A stretch of DNA of 64,000 nt from assembly GCF_019799965.1 (NCBI RefSeq), contig NZ_JABGCJ010000005.1, positions 248,001 to 312,000 on the forward strand, read 5' to 3'. The position numbers were made by a program, and so were the translations under genes. Origin of the DNA: Modestobacter italicus (GTDB lineage Bacteria > Actinomycetota > Actinomycetes > Mycobacteriales > Geodermatophilaceae). The notes under the pieces are model-generated. The model worked only from the letters and a program-made list of their open reading frames with translations. It did not search any database and was not told the DNA's origin. Positions 37,593 to 46,021 of the stretch are shown piece after piece (position 1 is the stretch's first letter; each line of letters starts with the position of its first letter).

Positions 37593-38798
37593 TCAGACGG
37601 CGGCGAACTGCTCCTGCTGCAGCTCGCGGCGGACCTTCGGCCCACCGGTGGTCATCTTGTAGAGCTTGACGACCTGGGCCGGGGCGTTGGCCGGGGTGGT
37701 CTGGGCCAGCCAGCCGTTGGGCAGCGAGAGCCGGATGACCTTGTGCCAGGCCGACGCGACCTGCCGCGGCAGGGACGCAGAGTGGTACCGCAGGCCGTAA
37801 CGGCGGAACAGGTCCTCGATCTTCGGGGCGATCTCGGCGTACCGGTTGCTCGGCAGGTCGGGGAACAGGTGGTGCTCCACCTGGTGCGACAGGTTGCCGG
37901 TCATCAGGTGCATGGCCTTGCTGCCGGAGATGTTGGCCGAGCCGAGCATCTGGCGCAGGTACCACTCACCGCGGGTCTCCCCGTCGATCGACTTCTTCTC
38001 GAAGGTCTCCACGCCCTCCGGGAAGTGCCCGCACATGATCACCGAGTGCGACCACAGGTTGCGCACCACGTTGGCGGTGAAGTTCGCCGCCACGGTGGGC
38101 AGGAAGGACGGGCCCGACAGGGCCGGGTGCACCAGGTAGTCCTTGGTCGCCTGCTTGCGGATCTTCTTCAGCACCTGCTTGGCCGCCGCCCGGAACGCCG
38201 GGTTCGCCCGCCGCTCCTTCGTGGCCAGGTTCTTGCCCAGCTCCAGGTCGTAGGCGGCGATGCCGTACTCGAAGAAGCAGGCGTTGACGAAGTTCCACAC
38301 CGGCTGCAGCAGGTACAGCGGCACCCACTTCTGGTCCTCGTCCACGCGCATGATGCCGTAGCCGAGGTCGTTGTCCTTGCCGATCACGTTCGTGTACGTG
38401 TGGTGCAGCTCGTTGTGCGAGTGCTTCCACTGCTCGGCCGGGCTGGCCATGTCCCACTCCCAGGTCGTGGAGTGGATCTTCGGGTCACGCATCCAGTCCC
38501 ACTGGCCGTGGAGGATGTTGTGCCCGATCTCCATGTTCTCCAGGATCTTGGCGATCGAGAGCCCGGCGGTGCCCAGCACCCAGGCCGGCGGGAACTTGGA
38601 GAACAGCAGGACGGCGCGGCTGCCCAGCTCGAGCTTGCGCTGCACGTCGATGACCCGGCGGATGTAGGCGGCGTCGGCCTCCCCGCGGCTGTCCATCACG
38701 CTCTGCCGGATGGCGTCGAGCTCGAACCCGATGGCCTCGATGTCGGCCTCGGACAGGTGGGCGATCGGGTTGTCGGACTTCTTCTGCAGGACGGTCAC
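37593..38798 (-). CDS. Membrane fatty acid desaturase (DesA3-like)
   Basis: A 401-residue di-iron membrane desaturase. The three histidine boxes are HNILHGQWDW, HNELHHTYTN and HQVEHHLFPD, matching the acyl-CoA/acyl-lipid desaturase family and the Mycobacterium DesA3 type. It introduces a cis double bond (delta-9 in the DesA3 case) using electrons from a reductase. GTG start with GAGGAG upstream. The reductase gene lies 70 nt upstream on the same strand, so the pair is an operon. Confidence 0.92.
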   Translation of the reverse strand: MTVLQKKSDNPIAHLSEADIEAIGFELDAIRQSVMDSRGEADAAYIRRVIDVQRKLELGSRAVLLFSKFPPAWVLGTAGLSIAKILENMEIGHNILHGQWDWMRDPKIHSTTWEWDMASPAEQWKHSHNELHHTYTNVIGKDNDLGYGIMRVDEDQKWVPLYLLQPVWNFVNACFFEYGIAAYDLELGKNLATKERRANPAFRAAAKQVLKKIRKQATKDYLVHPALSGPSFLPTVAANFTANVVRNLWSHSVIMCGHFPEGVETFEKKSIDGETRGEWYLRQMLGSANISGSKAMHLMTGNLSHQVEHHLFPDLPSNRYAEIAPKIEDLFRRYGLRYHSASLPRQVASAWHKVIRLSLPNGWLAQTTPANAPAQVVKLYKMTTGGPKVRRELQQEQFAAV

Positions 38799-38868
38799 GT
38801 GCAGCTCCTCAGCTCTGGGGGTGCGGTGGCGCGGGATGGCACCTCGACGAGGTCCACCCCGCAGTGGG

Positions 38869-39975
38869 TCAGTGGTCGATGTCGCAGGCGCCGGCGGCGG
38901 CGCTGATGCAGGTCTGGACGAGGACGCCGTCGCCGGGGGCGGCGGTGGTCACCTCGCCGGTGCGCAGGTCACGGACGGCGCCCTCGCGCAGCGGCAGCAC
39001 GCAGCCGTAGCAGATGCCCATCCGGCAGCCGCTGGGCATCAGCAGCCCGGCGTCCTCGGCGGCGTCCAGGATCGGGGTGGCGCCGTCGACCTCGAGGGTC
39101 CGGCCGGACGCGGTGAAGGCCACCGTGCCGCCGGCGTCGCCGGTGACGAGCACCCGGGGGCGGAACCGCTCGGTGTAGAGCTGGTCGGCGATGCCGGCGT
39201 CGGCCCAGTACTGCTCGAGCGCCTCGAGCAGGCCGATCGGCCCGCACGCCCAGGTCGACCGCTCGGCCAGGTCGGGGACCATCCCGGCGAGCACGGCGGT
39301 GTCGAGCAGCCCGTCGGTCGCGGTGTGCCGCTCGATCAGCCGGATCGCCCCGCTGCGGGCCAGCTCGCGCAGCTCGGCACCGAAGATGACGTCGTCGGCG
39401 GTGGGCGCGGAGTGCACCAGGACGACGTCCTCGTGCTCGTGCACGTGGTTGCGCAGGATCCCCATCACCGGGGTGATCCCGGACCCGGCGGTGACGAACA
39501 GCGCCTTGGCCGGCCGCTGCTCCGGGAGCACGAACTCCCCCGTCGCCTGGTCCAGCTGCACGATCGTGCCCGGCTGCACGCGGTGCACCAGGTGGTTGCT
39601 CACCTTGCCGTCGGGGATCGCCTTGACCGTGATGGTGAAGCGACCGTCAGCCCGGCCGAGCACCGAGGTGATCGAGTAGGCGCGCCACAGCCGGACGCCG
39701 TCGACGTCGATGCCGATGCGCACGTACTGCCCGGGGGTGTGCGGCAGCCAGTCGCGGCCGGGCTGGATCACGATGGTCGCGGCGTCGCGGGTCTCCTGCC
39801 GGACCTCCTCGATCCGCCCACGCAGCGCGGCACCGGAGCGCAGCGGGTCGATCAGGTCCAGGTAGTCGACCGGGAGCAGCGGCGTGGTCACCAGCTCGGC
39901 GGCCTTGAGCACCCGGTCGCGCAGCGCACGGAGTGCCGGGCGACCCGGGCTCGGGCGCGGGACGGTGGTGGTCAT
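38869..39975 (-). CDS. Ferredoxin-type oxidoreductase for the desaturase (FAD/NAD plus C-terminal 2Fe-2S)
   Basis: A 368-residue electron-transfer protein. It has the FAD motif RAYSITS, the NAD loop FVTAGSGITPVMGIL and a C-terminal plant-type 2Fe-2S domain with Cys spaced as in GCRMGICYGCVLP plus a final Cys. This is the layout of the Rv3230c-type reductase that feeds DesA3 in mycobacteria. The ATG at 39975 has AGGA upstream; an in-frame ATG at 40008 is less likely. It is first in the desaturase operon and divergent from a PucR-type regulator. Confidence 0.9.
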   Translation of the reverse strand: MTTTVPRPSPGRPALRALRDRVLKAAELVTTPLLPVDYLDLIDPLRSGAALRGRIEEVRQETRDAATIVIQPGRDWLPHTPGQYVRIGIDVDGVRLWRAYSITSVLGRADGRFTITVKAIPDGKVSNHLVHRVQPGTIVQLDQATGEFVLPEQRPAKALFVTAGSGITPVMGILRNHVHEHEDVVLVHSAPTADDVIFGAELRELARSGAIRLIERHTATDGLLDTAVLAGMVPDLAERSTWACGPIGLLEALEQYWADAGIADQLYTERFRPRVLVTGDAGGTVAFTASGRTLEVDGATPILDAAEDAGLLMPSGCRMGICYGCVLPLREGAVRDLRTGEVTTAAPGDGVLVQTCISAAAGACDIDH

Positions 39976-40014
39976 GTCCTGAGTCTTCCCCGCCGTAGGG
40001 ATGAACACCTGTGC

Positions 40015-40025
40015 TCACGACGTGA
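40015..40025. promoter_or_regulatory. Small palindrome in the reductase/PucR divergent promoter
   Basis: TCACGACGTGA, 5-bp arms around one base, in the 96-nt gap between divergent genes. It is a candidate operator for the PucR-type regulator, on weak evidence. Confidence 0.35.
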
Positions 40026-40071
40026 ATCGATCGGTACCTTCTGTTCCCTGCGAACAACCGACGGAGGAGCC

Positions 40072-41256
40072 GTGAGCACCGAGGTCATCTTCCCGCCGGC
40101 CGTGGTCGCCGCGATGCGTGCCCAGCTGCCGGCGGTCGCCGAGCAGACCGTGGCCACCATCGTCGTGGAGGTCACCGACTACGCCGGCGCCTTCTCCGGT
40201 GAGATGGGCCGGGCGATCTCCAACGCGGTGCAGCTGGCCCTCGGCGGGTTCCTGGAGCTGGCCACCACGGCCGACGGCGCCGACGCCAGCCGGCCGATCG
40301 GCCCCGCGCTGGAGGGCGCCTACGCGCTGGGCCGCGGCGAGGCCCGCAGCGGACGGTCGATGGACGCCCTGCTCGCCGCCTACCGGGTGGGCGCGCGGGT
40401 GTCCTGGCGGCACATGAGCGACACCGCGGTGGCCGCCGGGCTGTCCGGGGCGTCGCTGGCCCGGTTCGCCGAGCTGGTGTTCGCCTACATCGACCAGCTG
40501 TCGGCCTCCAGCGTGGCCGGGCACACCGACGAGCTGGAGACCACCGGCCGGGTGCGCCGGCACCACCGCGAGCGACTCGGCGCCCTGCTGCTGGCCGCCC
40601 GGCCGCTGCACGACCTGACCGCAGCCGCCGAACGGGCCGGCTGGTCACCGCCCCGGACGCTCACCGCCGTCCTCCTCCCCCAGGCGCGGGCCCGCGGCGC
40701 GCTGGCCCTGCTGGACGCCCGCACGCTGCAGGTGGACGACGACCCGCCGGGCCTGGACCCCGCGACCGGGTTGACCGTGCTGCTGGTGCCCGACGCCGGG
40801 GGCGGTGCGCGGCCGGGGCTGCTCCGTGCACTGGACGGTCGGGCGGCCGTGGTCGGCCCACCCCGGCCGTGGTCGGCGGTCGCGGTCTCCTACGCCCGGG
40901 CGCTGCGGGTGCTGGAGCTCGGGTTCGCCCCCGACGAGGCGGCCCCACTGGACACCGAGCAGCGGCTGCCCGACCTGGTGCTGCGCGCCGACGAGGAGGC
41001 GCTCGCGGACCTGCGGGCCGCCGTCCTGGCGCCGCTGGACGAGGTGAGCCCGGCCGTGCGGGAGAAGCTCACCGCGACGCTGCGCTCCTGGCTGCTGCAC
41101 CACGGCCGGCGCGAGCAGGTGGCCGCGGAGCTGTTCGTGCACCCGCAGACCGTGCGGTACCGGATGAGCCAGCTGCGCGACCTCTTCGGCGACCGGCTGG
41201 ACGACCCGCGGACGGTGCTGGCGCTCACCGTCGCGCTGGGCGCTCGGGAGGACTGA
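40072..41256 (+). CDS. PucR/CdaR-type transcriptional regulator
   Basis: A 394-residue regulator with a central sensor-like region and a C-terminal PucR HTH (LRSWLLHHGRREQVAAELF, then HPQTVRYRMSQLRDLF), which is diagnostic. The N-terminal 170 residues match the RsbT co-antagonist/GGDEF-like N-domain seen in this group. GTG start with GGAGGAG upstream. It is divergent from the desaturase operon and probably controls membrane lipid unsaturation there. It converges on the antiporter gene. Confidence 0.85.
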   Translation: MSTEVIFPPAVVAAMRAQLPAVAEQTVATIVVEVTDYAGAFSGEMGRAISNAVQLALGGFLELATTADGADASRPIGPALEGAYALGRGEARSGRSMDALLAAYRVGARVSWRHMSDTAVAAGLSGASLARFAELVFAYIDQLSASSVAGHTDELETTGRVRRHHRERLGALLLAARPLHDLTAAAERAGWSPPRTLTAVLLPQARARGALALLDARTLQVDDDPPGLDPATGLTVLLVPDAGGGARPGLLRALDGRAAVVGPPRPWSAVAVSYARALRVLELGFAPDEAAPLDTEQRLPDLVLRADEEALADLRAAVLAPLDEVSPAVREKLTATLRSWLLHHGRREQVAAELFVHPQTVRYRMSQLRDLFGDRLDDPRTVLALTVALGARED

Positions 41257-41297
41257 GCGCGGGCCTCCCGATGCCCCCGGTCACCAGCGCCTCCTGG

Positions 41298-42860
41298 TCA
41301 GGAGGAGCCGTAGCGCATGGCCCGCGCCTCCACGTCGAACAGCACGTCGTCGGCGGCGGCGGGGCTCGCTTGGCCGCGGCGGCGGGCCTCCAGCACCGCT
41401 TCCCGCTCGGCCTCGGCGGCCCGTGCGAGCAGGTCGCGCAGCGCGGCACCGCGACCCTCGCCGCGCTCGTCCACCAGCTCCTCGACGTCGCGCCGGTAGC
41501 CCAGCCGCGCCTCGTACTGCCGCAGCACCGCGGCGCGCACGTCGTCGGGGGCGTCCTCGGCGCTGCGCACGGAGTCCAGCGCCGCCTGGGTGACCACGCG
41601 GTGCAGCCGCCGGACGTCGGCCGGGACGTCGGAGTCGGTGGCCACGCCGAGCCGGCGGATCAGCGGCGCGAGGGTGAGCCCCTGCAGCACGAGCGTCACC
41701 ACGACGACCAGCAGCGAGACGAGCACGACCTCCTCGCGCGCCGGGAAGGCGCCGCCGGCGTCGATGGTGGCCGGCAGCGCCAGCGCGGTGGCGACGGTGA
41801 CCACGCCACGCATCCCCGCCCAGGAGGCGACCGCCGACTCCCGCCAGCCGTAGGGGGTGGCCGAGCCGGCCCGGCGGGCCTTGCGCCCGGCCAGCCCGGA
41901 CGCCAGGAACATCGCCGCCGCCCGGACCCCCACCAGCACCGCGGTCACCGCGCCGGCGACGAGCAGCGTCTGACCGTCGTCGAACAGCTCGGTGGTGCCC
42001 AGCACGCTGATCAGCTCGACGCCGAGGAAGGCGAAGAGCAGCCCGCTGACCGCGAACTCCACGTACTGCCACACCTGCCGGCCCAGCACCCAGCCGGCCG
42101 AGGTGATCTCGCTGGTCGCCGCCGTCCGCAGGTAGAGCCCCGCGGCGAGCACCGCCAGCACGCCGGAGGCGCCCACGTGCTCGGCGAGCAGGTACATGCC
42201 GAACGGGACGGCGAGGGTCACGGTGGTCTCGGTCGCCGCGTCGTCCAGCCAGCCGAGGGCCTTGCGCGCCAGCCACCCCCCGGCCAGCCCGATCGCGGTG
42301 CCGCCGAGGACGGCGGTCGCCAGCCCCCAGCCGACCTCGGCCACCGAGACCCCGCCGGCCACCACGGCCATCACCGAGAGCTGGTAGATGACCAGCGCCG
42401 TGGCGTCGTTGAACAGCCCCTCGCCCTCCAGCACGGTGACCAGCCGCGGTGGCAGGTTGAGCCGCTTGGCGACGGCCGTGGCCGCCACCGGGTCGGGCGG
42501 CGCGACGATCCCGCCGAGCACGATCGCCACCGCCCACGGCAGCCCGAGGGCGTGCCCGACCACGGCGACGACGGCGGCCGTCACCACGGTCAGCGCGACG
42601 GCCAGGCCGAGGATGGGGCGGGCCGCCTCCCGCAGCTCGCGGAGCGACGTCGACTGCGTGGTGGCGAACAGCAGCGGCGGGAGCACCAGCGGCAGGATCA
42701 GCTCCGGCGGCAGGTCGGGCGCAGGCACGACCGGCAGGGCACCCAGGGCCAGGCCGTAGACGGTCAGCAGCACCGGCTGCGGGACCCCGATCCGGTCGGC
42801 GACCGGGGTGAGCACCACGACCCCCAGCAGGAGCAGGCCCAGCAGGACGAGGGCGTCCAT
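41298..42860 (-). CDS. Na+/H+ antiporter (CPA1/NhaP family)
   Basis: A 520-residue antiporter with about twelve membrane helices and a hydrophilic C-terminal tail of about 120 residues. The ion-binding motifs VAPPDPVAATAVAK and EGEGLFNDATALV (the ND pair) are intact. It exchanges Na+ or K+ for protons. The ATG at 42860 has only a weak ribosome site and starts three bases after the stop of a 16-codon leader frame, which suggests coupled translation. It shares direction with the ArsR-type gene 162 nt upstream, so metal or pH-linked control is possible. Confidence 0.92.
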   Translation of the reverse strand: MDALVLLGLLLLGVVVLTPVADRIGVPQPVLLTVYGLALGALPVVPAPDLPPELILPLVLPPLLFATTQSTSLRELREAARPILGLAVALTVVTAAVVAVVGHALGLPWAVAIVLGGIVAPPDPVAATAVAKRLNLPPRLVTVLEGEGLFNDATALVIYQLSVMAVVAGGVSVAEVGWGLATAVLGGTAIGLAGGWLARKALGWLDDAATETTVTLAVPFGMYLLAEHVGASGVLAVLAAGLYLRTAATSEITSAGWVLGRQVWQYVEFAVSGLLFAFLGVELISVLGTTELFDDGQTLLVAGAVTAVLVGVRAAAMFLASGLAGRKARRAGSATPYGWRESAVASWAGMRGVVTVATALALPATIDAGGAFPAREEVVLVSLLVVVVTLVLQGLTLAPLIRRLGVATDSDVPADVRRLHRVVTQAALDSVRSAEDAPDDVRAAVLRQYEARLGYRRDVEELVDERGEGRGAALRDLLARAAEAEREAVLEARRRGQASPAAADDVLFDVEARAMRYGSS

Positions 42861-42863
42861 CGC

Positions 42864-42914
42864 TCAGCCCCGCCGCTGCTGGACAGCGAGCGGCGTGGTC
42901 GGTCCTGCGGGCAT
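42864..42914 (-). CDS. 16-residue leader peptide upstream of the antiporter
   Basis: A complete small frame encoding MPAGPTTPLAVQQRRG. It has a far stronger Shine-Dalgarno site (GGAGGA, six bases before the ATG) than the antiporter gene, and its stop lies three bases before the antiporter ATG. The layout fits a translated leader that couples or regulates antiporter synthesis. No family is known. Confidence 0.5.
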   Translation of the reverse strand: MPAGPTTPLAVQQRRG

Positions 42915-43022
42915 CGGTGTTCCTCCGGGGAGCGCGGTGCGGACGACGATCGGGCGGGCTCTCCTTGCCCTGGTGCCCGTCGAACATGCCTGGTGCAGAT
43001 GGCGGGATCGGTCCGCCGCAGT

Positions 43023-43394
43023 TCAGCCGTCCTCGTCGGTCTCCCGGGTCAGCTCCAGGAGCTGGCGCAGGCAGTGCTCGCGCAGCGGCTCGGGGAAGCC
43101 GTCGGCCAGCCGGTAGTACACGACCCGGCCCTCCTTGCGGCTCACCACGAACCCGGCGGTGCGGAGCAGGCGCAGGGCGTAGCCCACGGCGTCCTCGGTG
43201 GCCTCCAGCGCCAGGGCCAGGTCGCCGACACAGAGCTCCTCCACCAGGTCGAGGGCGTACAGCACCCGGGCCCGGGTGGGGTCGGCGAGCAGGCTCAGCG
43301 CCGCGGTCAGCTGGCCGGCGTCGTCCCGGCTGGGCACCCGGGCCCGGGCGGCGGCGACCCGGGCGGGGTCCACGGGATGGGCGTGATCGGACAC
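43023..43394 (-). CDS. ArsR/SmtB family metal-sensing repressor
   Basis: A 123-residue winged-helix repressor. The HTH region runs from LSLLADPTRARVLYAL to DAVGYALRLLRTAGFVVSR, with wing GRVVYYRL. The alpha3 motif ELCVGDLA contains the metal-ligand Cys seen in CadC/ArsR/NmtR-type sensors, and more candidate ligands lie near the C-terminus (REHCLRQL) and in an N-terminal DHAHP. The GTG at 43394 is chosen; the upstream ribosome site is weak. It is divergent from the complex I-like operon and upstream of the antiporter, so it probably controls both. Confidence 0.85.
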   Translation of the reverse strand: MSDHAHPVDPARVAAARARVPSRDDAGQLTAALSLLADPTRARVLYALDLVEELCVGDLALALEATEDAVGYALRLLRTAGFVVSRKEGRVVYYRLADGFPEPLREHCLRQLLELTRETDEDG

Positions 43395-43403
43395 CGTCTG
43401 CGG

Positions 43404-43447
43404 ATACCCGGCGGGTCGGGTGATTACCCGTACAGGCACACGGGTAT
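43404..43447. promoter_or_regulatory. Candidate ArsR-family operator in the nuoA promoter region
   Basis: Nested inverted repeats lie just upstream of the ArsR GTG: outer ATACCCG/CGGGTAT (43404-43410 and 43441-43447) and inner CGGGT-GATT-ACCCG (43417-43430). The position between divergent genes is right for autoregulation and control of the nuo-like operon. Assignment is inference. Confidence 0.5.
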
Positions 43448-43496
43448 GCGGCTCGCCGGTCGGTCGACGGCCGCACCACCGCGAGAGGGGGTCCGC

Positions 43497-43847
43497 GTGA
43501 CGGCCTACCTGAGCGCTGCCCTGATGCTCGCCGTGGCGGTGGGCGGCGTGCTCGCCCTGTACGCGGTGCACCGGCGGACCGCGGTCGCCGCGCGGCCGCT
43601 GCCCACGTTGCCGTTCCTGTCCGGCTGGCGGCCCACCGAGCACGCGCTGTCCCGGTTCGAGGCGCGGTGGTACCCGCTGACGCTGCTCTTCCTCGCCTTC
43701 GACGTGGAGATGCTCTACATGTACCCGTGGGCGACCGTGGTCGCCCAGATCGGCGTCTCGGCGGTGGTCGAGATGTTCGTGTTCCTCGGCGTCCTGATGG
43801 CCGGTGTGCTGTGGGCCTGGCGCGAGGGGGCCCTGGAATGGGTCTGA
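43497..43847 (+). CDS. nuoA: NADH-quinone oxidoreductase subunit A-like (NuoA)
   Basis: A 116-residue three-helix membrane protein. The conserved core FEARWYPLTLLFLAFDVEML, then YPWA, matches NuoA, including the acidic FDVE pair. GTG start at 43497 with GAGAGGGGG upstream; an ATG at 43446 would overlap the putative operator. NuoA normally sits at the junction of the membrane and redox arms. Here the following gene is not a normal nuoB but overlaps NuoA by ten bases. Confidence 0.9.
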   Translation: MTAYLSAALMLAVAVGGVLALYAVHRRTAVAARPLPTLPFLSGWRPTEHALSRFEARWYPLTLLFLAFDVEMLYMYPWATVVAQIGVSAVVEMFVFLGVLMAGVLWAWREGALEWV

Positions 43848-45088
43848 TCACGCGGCTCGCCGCGCGCCGCACCGCGGTGCTGGTCGCCGAGGTGCCCGGC
43901 TGGGGGTACACCCGCTGCACCTTGGAGCAGCGGGTGCGGTCGCGGGGCTGGCGGCTCGCCGACTCCCCGGCCGATGCCGACCTGCTGGTCGTCTGCGGAG
44001 AACCGGGGCCCCGGTTCGCTGCCGCCGTGGAGCTGGTCTGGGCGCAGCTGCCCGGGCCGCGCTCCCGCGTCCAGGCGCTCGATCCGGCCGACGTCGCAGC
44101 AGCGCTGGACGCCGCCGCCGGCCAGCTCGCCGACGAGGCCACCCAGCGCCAGGACGCACAGGACCGCCCGGCCGGGCCCGCGCAGGGCGTGCCGGCCACC
44201 GACACCTCGGTGGGCACGGACGACGCACCTGGGGACGGCGGCGCGGACGCCGACGCCCGCCCTCCGGCCTGGGACGACCCGCACCCCGGGGCCGTCCACG
44301 AGGGCGAGCAGGGCCACCACGACACCGACCCCACCCAGGAGCACGGGGACATGGACCACGGGGACATGGACCACGGGGACATGGACCACGGGGACATGGA
44401 CCACGGGGACATGGACCACGGGGACATGGACCACGGGGACATGGACCACGGGGACATGGACCACGGGGACATGGACATGCCGATGCCCGGGGGCATCCCG
44501 CTGGCCGGTGGAGGCGGTGCCGACCAGCTCCCCGACCCCGATCAGCTGGACCTGGACGTGCTGCACGTGCCGCTCGGGCCGGTGCTGCCCCACTGGCCCG
44601 CCGGGCTACTGCTGCACACCACGCTGCAGGGCGAGCTGGTCGTCGCCGCACGCGCCGAGGTGCTCGAGGCGGCCAGGACACCGCCCGCGGGCGGGTCCCT
44701 GCACGGCACGACGGCCGGACGCTGGGACGCCGCGGCCACCCTGCTCGCGGTCGCCGGCTGGTCCGACGCCGCCACGGCCGCCGTCCGGCTGCGCGACGCC
44801 GCCCTCACCGGGCCCGTCCCGGAACGGGAGGCCCAGCGGCTGGCCCGCCGGGTCCGCCGCTCGCGCCTGCTGCGCTGGTCGCTGCGCGGGGTCGGCGTGC
44901 TGCCCGAGGGCGACGCCGCCGACCGGCTGGGGCACTGGCTCTCCGGGAGCGCACACGGCGCCCCGATCACGCTGACCGAGCTGGCCGACCTGGTCACCGG
45001 GCTGGACCTGGCGACCGTCCGGCTGGTGGTCGCCAGCCTCGACCTGGACACCTCCGTGCGGGAGCCGGTCGAGGTGGGCGCCGCGTGA
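43838..45088 (+). CDS. Degenerate NuoB/NuoD-like fusion with nine HGDMD repeats
   Basis: A 416-residue soluble protein. Residues 1-100 resemble NuoB around ADADLLVVCGEPGPRFAAAV and AQLPGPRS, but the four N2-cluster Cys are absent; only Cys27 and Cys53 are present. Residues about 105-168 are an acidic linker. Residues 169-213 are nine perfect HGDMD repeats, then MPMPGG, a likely metal-binding segment. Residues about 234-280 resemble the NuoD N-terminus (LDLDVLHVPLGPVLPHW, then LLLHTTLQGELVV) without the quinone-site His/Asp. The rest is helical and unassigned. It sits where nuoB-C-D should be. I infer a structural or metal-sensing cap for a redox-free membrane arm. Confidence 0.75.
   Translation: MGLITRLAARRTAVLVAEVPGWGYTRCTLEQRVRSRGWRLADSPADADLLVVCGEPGPRFAAAVELVWAQLPGPRSRVQALDPADVAAALDAAAGQLADEATQRQDAQDRPAGPAQGVPATDTSVGTDDAPGDGGADADARPPAWDDPHPGAVHEGEQGHHDTDPTQEHGDMDHGDMDHGDMDHGDMDHGDMDHGDMDHGDMDHGDMDHGDMDMPMPGGIPLAGGGGADQLPDPDQLDLDVLHVPLGPVLPHWPAGLLLHTTLQGELVVAARAEVLEAARTPPAGGSLHGTTAGRWDAAATLLAVAGWSDAATAAVRLRDAALTGPVPEREAQRLARRVRRSRLLRWSLRGVGVLPEGDAADRLGHWLSGSAHGAPITLTELADLVTGLDLATVRLVVASLDLDTSVREPVEVGAA
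44342..44476 (+). repeat. Nine perfect 15-bp tandem repeats within the NuoB/D-like gene
   Basis: Nine identical CACGGGGACATGGAC units, 135 bp, in frame, coding for HGDMD. Identity at every base suggests recent expansion by slippage and likely strain-to-strain copy-number variation. Confidence 0.95.
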
Positions 45089-46017
45089 CCGTCACCCAGG
45101 TGTCGGCCGGCTGGGTGCCGCTGGCAGCTGCACTGCTGCTCACCGTCGCCACCGCCGCGGCTGCGCTGGACGGCGTGCTGGCCGCCCGGTCGGCCGGCCG
45201 CCCGCTGTCCGGCGGCCTGCTCACCCCGGCCGCGGAGACCGCGCGGCTGTTCCGGCAACGTCGGCGCACGACGATCGCCGCCGACCTGCCGCTGCAGCGG
45301 ATCGGCGGCGCCGGGCTGTTGACCGCGGCACTGCTGATGGTGGTCGTGGTGCCGTTCGGCAGGTGGACCGTCGCCGACATGGCCGTCGGCGTCGTCTGGT
45401 TCAACGCCCTGGACGTGCTGCTCTGGGCGGCGCTGTGGCTGGCCGGGTGGGGGCCGAACAGCGTGCACCCGCTGGTCGCTGGCCACCGGTTCCTGGCCCA
45501 GGCGCTGTCCTACGAGCTGCCGCTGATGTTCGCCCTGACCACACCGGCGGTGGCGGCCGGGAGCCTGCGGCTGGGCGACCTGGTGGCCGCGCAGGCCGGG
45601 CTGTGGTTCATGGTCTGGATGCCGGTCGCCTTCGTCGTCTTCTGCGCCGGGGTCGTCGCCTTCTCGGCGTGGGGGCCGTTCAGCGCCGCACTCGGCAGCG
45701 GGGCGGCCGGCGGGGTGCTGGCCGAGTCGGCCGGGGTGGACCGGTGGCTGGTCACCGCCGGCCGGTACGCACTGCTGACCGCCGGGTCGGCCTTCGGCGT
45801 GACCGCCTTCCTGGGCGGCGGGCACGGCCCGCTGCTGCCCGCCTGGCTGTGGGTGCTGGTCAAGACCTCGCTGCTGCTGGCCGTGCTGGTCGCGCTGCGC
45901 CGCCGGCTCCCGGTCGTGCGGCCCGAGCGGCTGGCGGTGCCGGCCTGGCTGGTCGTGCTGCCGCTGGTGCTGCTGCAGCTGCTGGTCGTGTCCGTCGTCG
46001 TCGTGGCGCGGGGGTGA
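45085..46017 (+). CDS. nuoH: NuoH-like membrane subunit, quinone-site loop lost
   Basis: A 310-residue membrane protein with about eight helices. It keeps NuoH segments such as AAETARLFRQ, GWGPNS, FLAQALSYELPLMF and LVKTSLLLAVLVALRRRLP. The usual RxPFDLPEAExELVAGYxTEY loop, whose Glu residues line the quinone chamber, is replaced near residues 198-222 by PFSAALGSGAAGGVLAE. Quinone chemistry is therefore unlikely. GTGA overlap with the preceding gene. Confidence 0.88.
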   Translation: MTVTQVSAGWVPLAAALLLTVATAAAALDGVLAARSAGRPLSGGLLTPAAETARLFRQRRRTTIAADLPLQRIGGAGLLTAALLMVVVVPFGRWTVADMAVGVVWFNALDVLLWAALWLAGWGPNSVHPLVAGHRFLAQALSYELPLMFALTTPAVAAGSLRLGDLVAAQAGLWFMVWMPVAFVVFCAGVVAFSAWGPFSAALGSGAAGGVLAESAGVDRWLVTAGRYALLTAGSAFGVTAFLGGGHGPLLPAWLWVLVKTSLLLAVLVALRRRLPVVRPERLAVPAWLVVLPLVLLQLLVVSVVVVARG

Positions 46018-46021
46018 GGCA

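Noticed and set aside
43446-43496. Longer nuoA start at ATG 43446
   Set aside because: It overlaps the operator candidate, lacks a ribosome site and exceeds the usual NuoA N-terminus.
44342-44476. Possible CRISPR array
   Set aside because: The units are contiguous with no spacers and are in frame within a protein gene.
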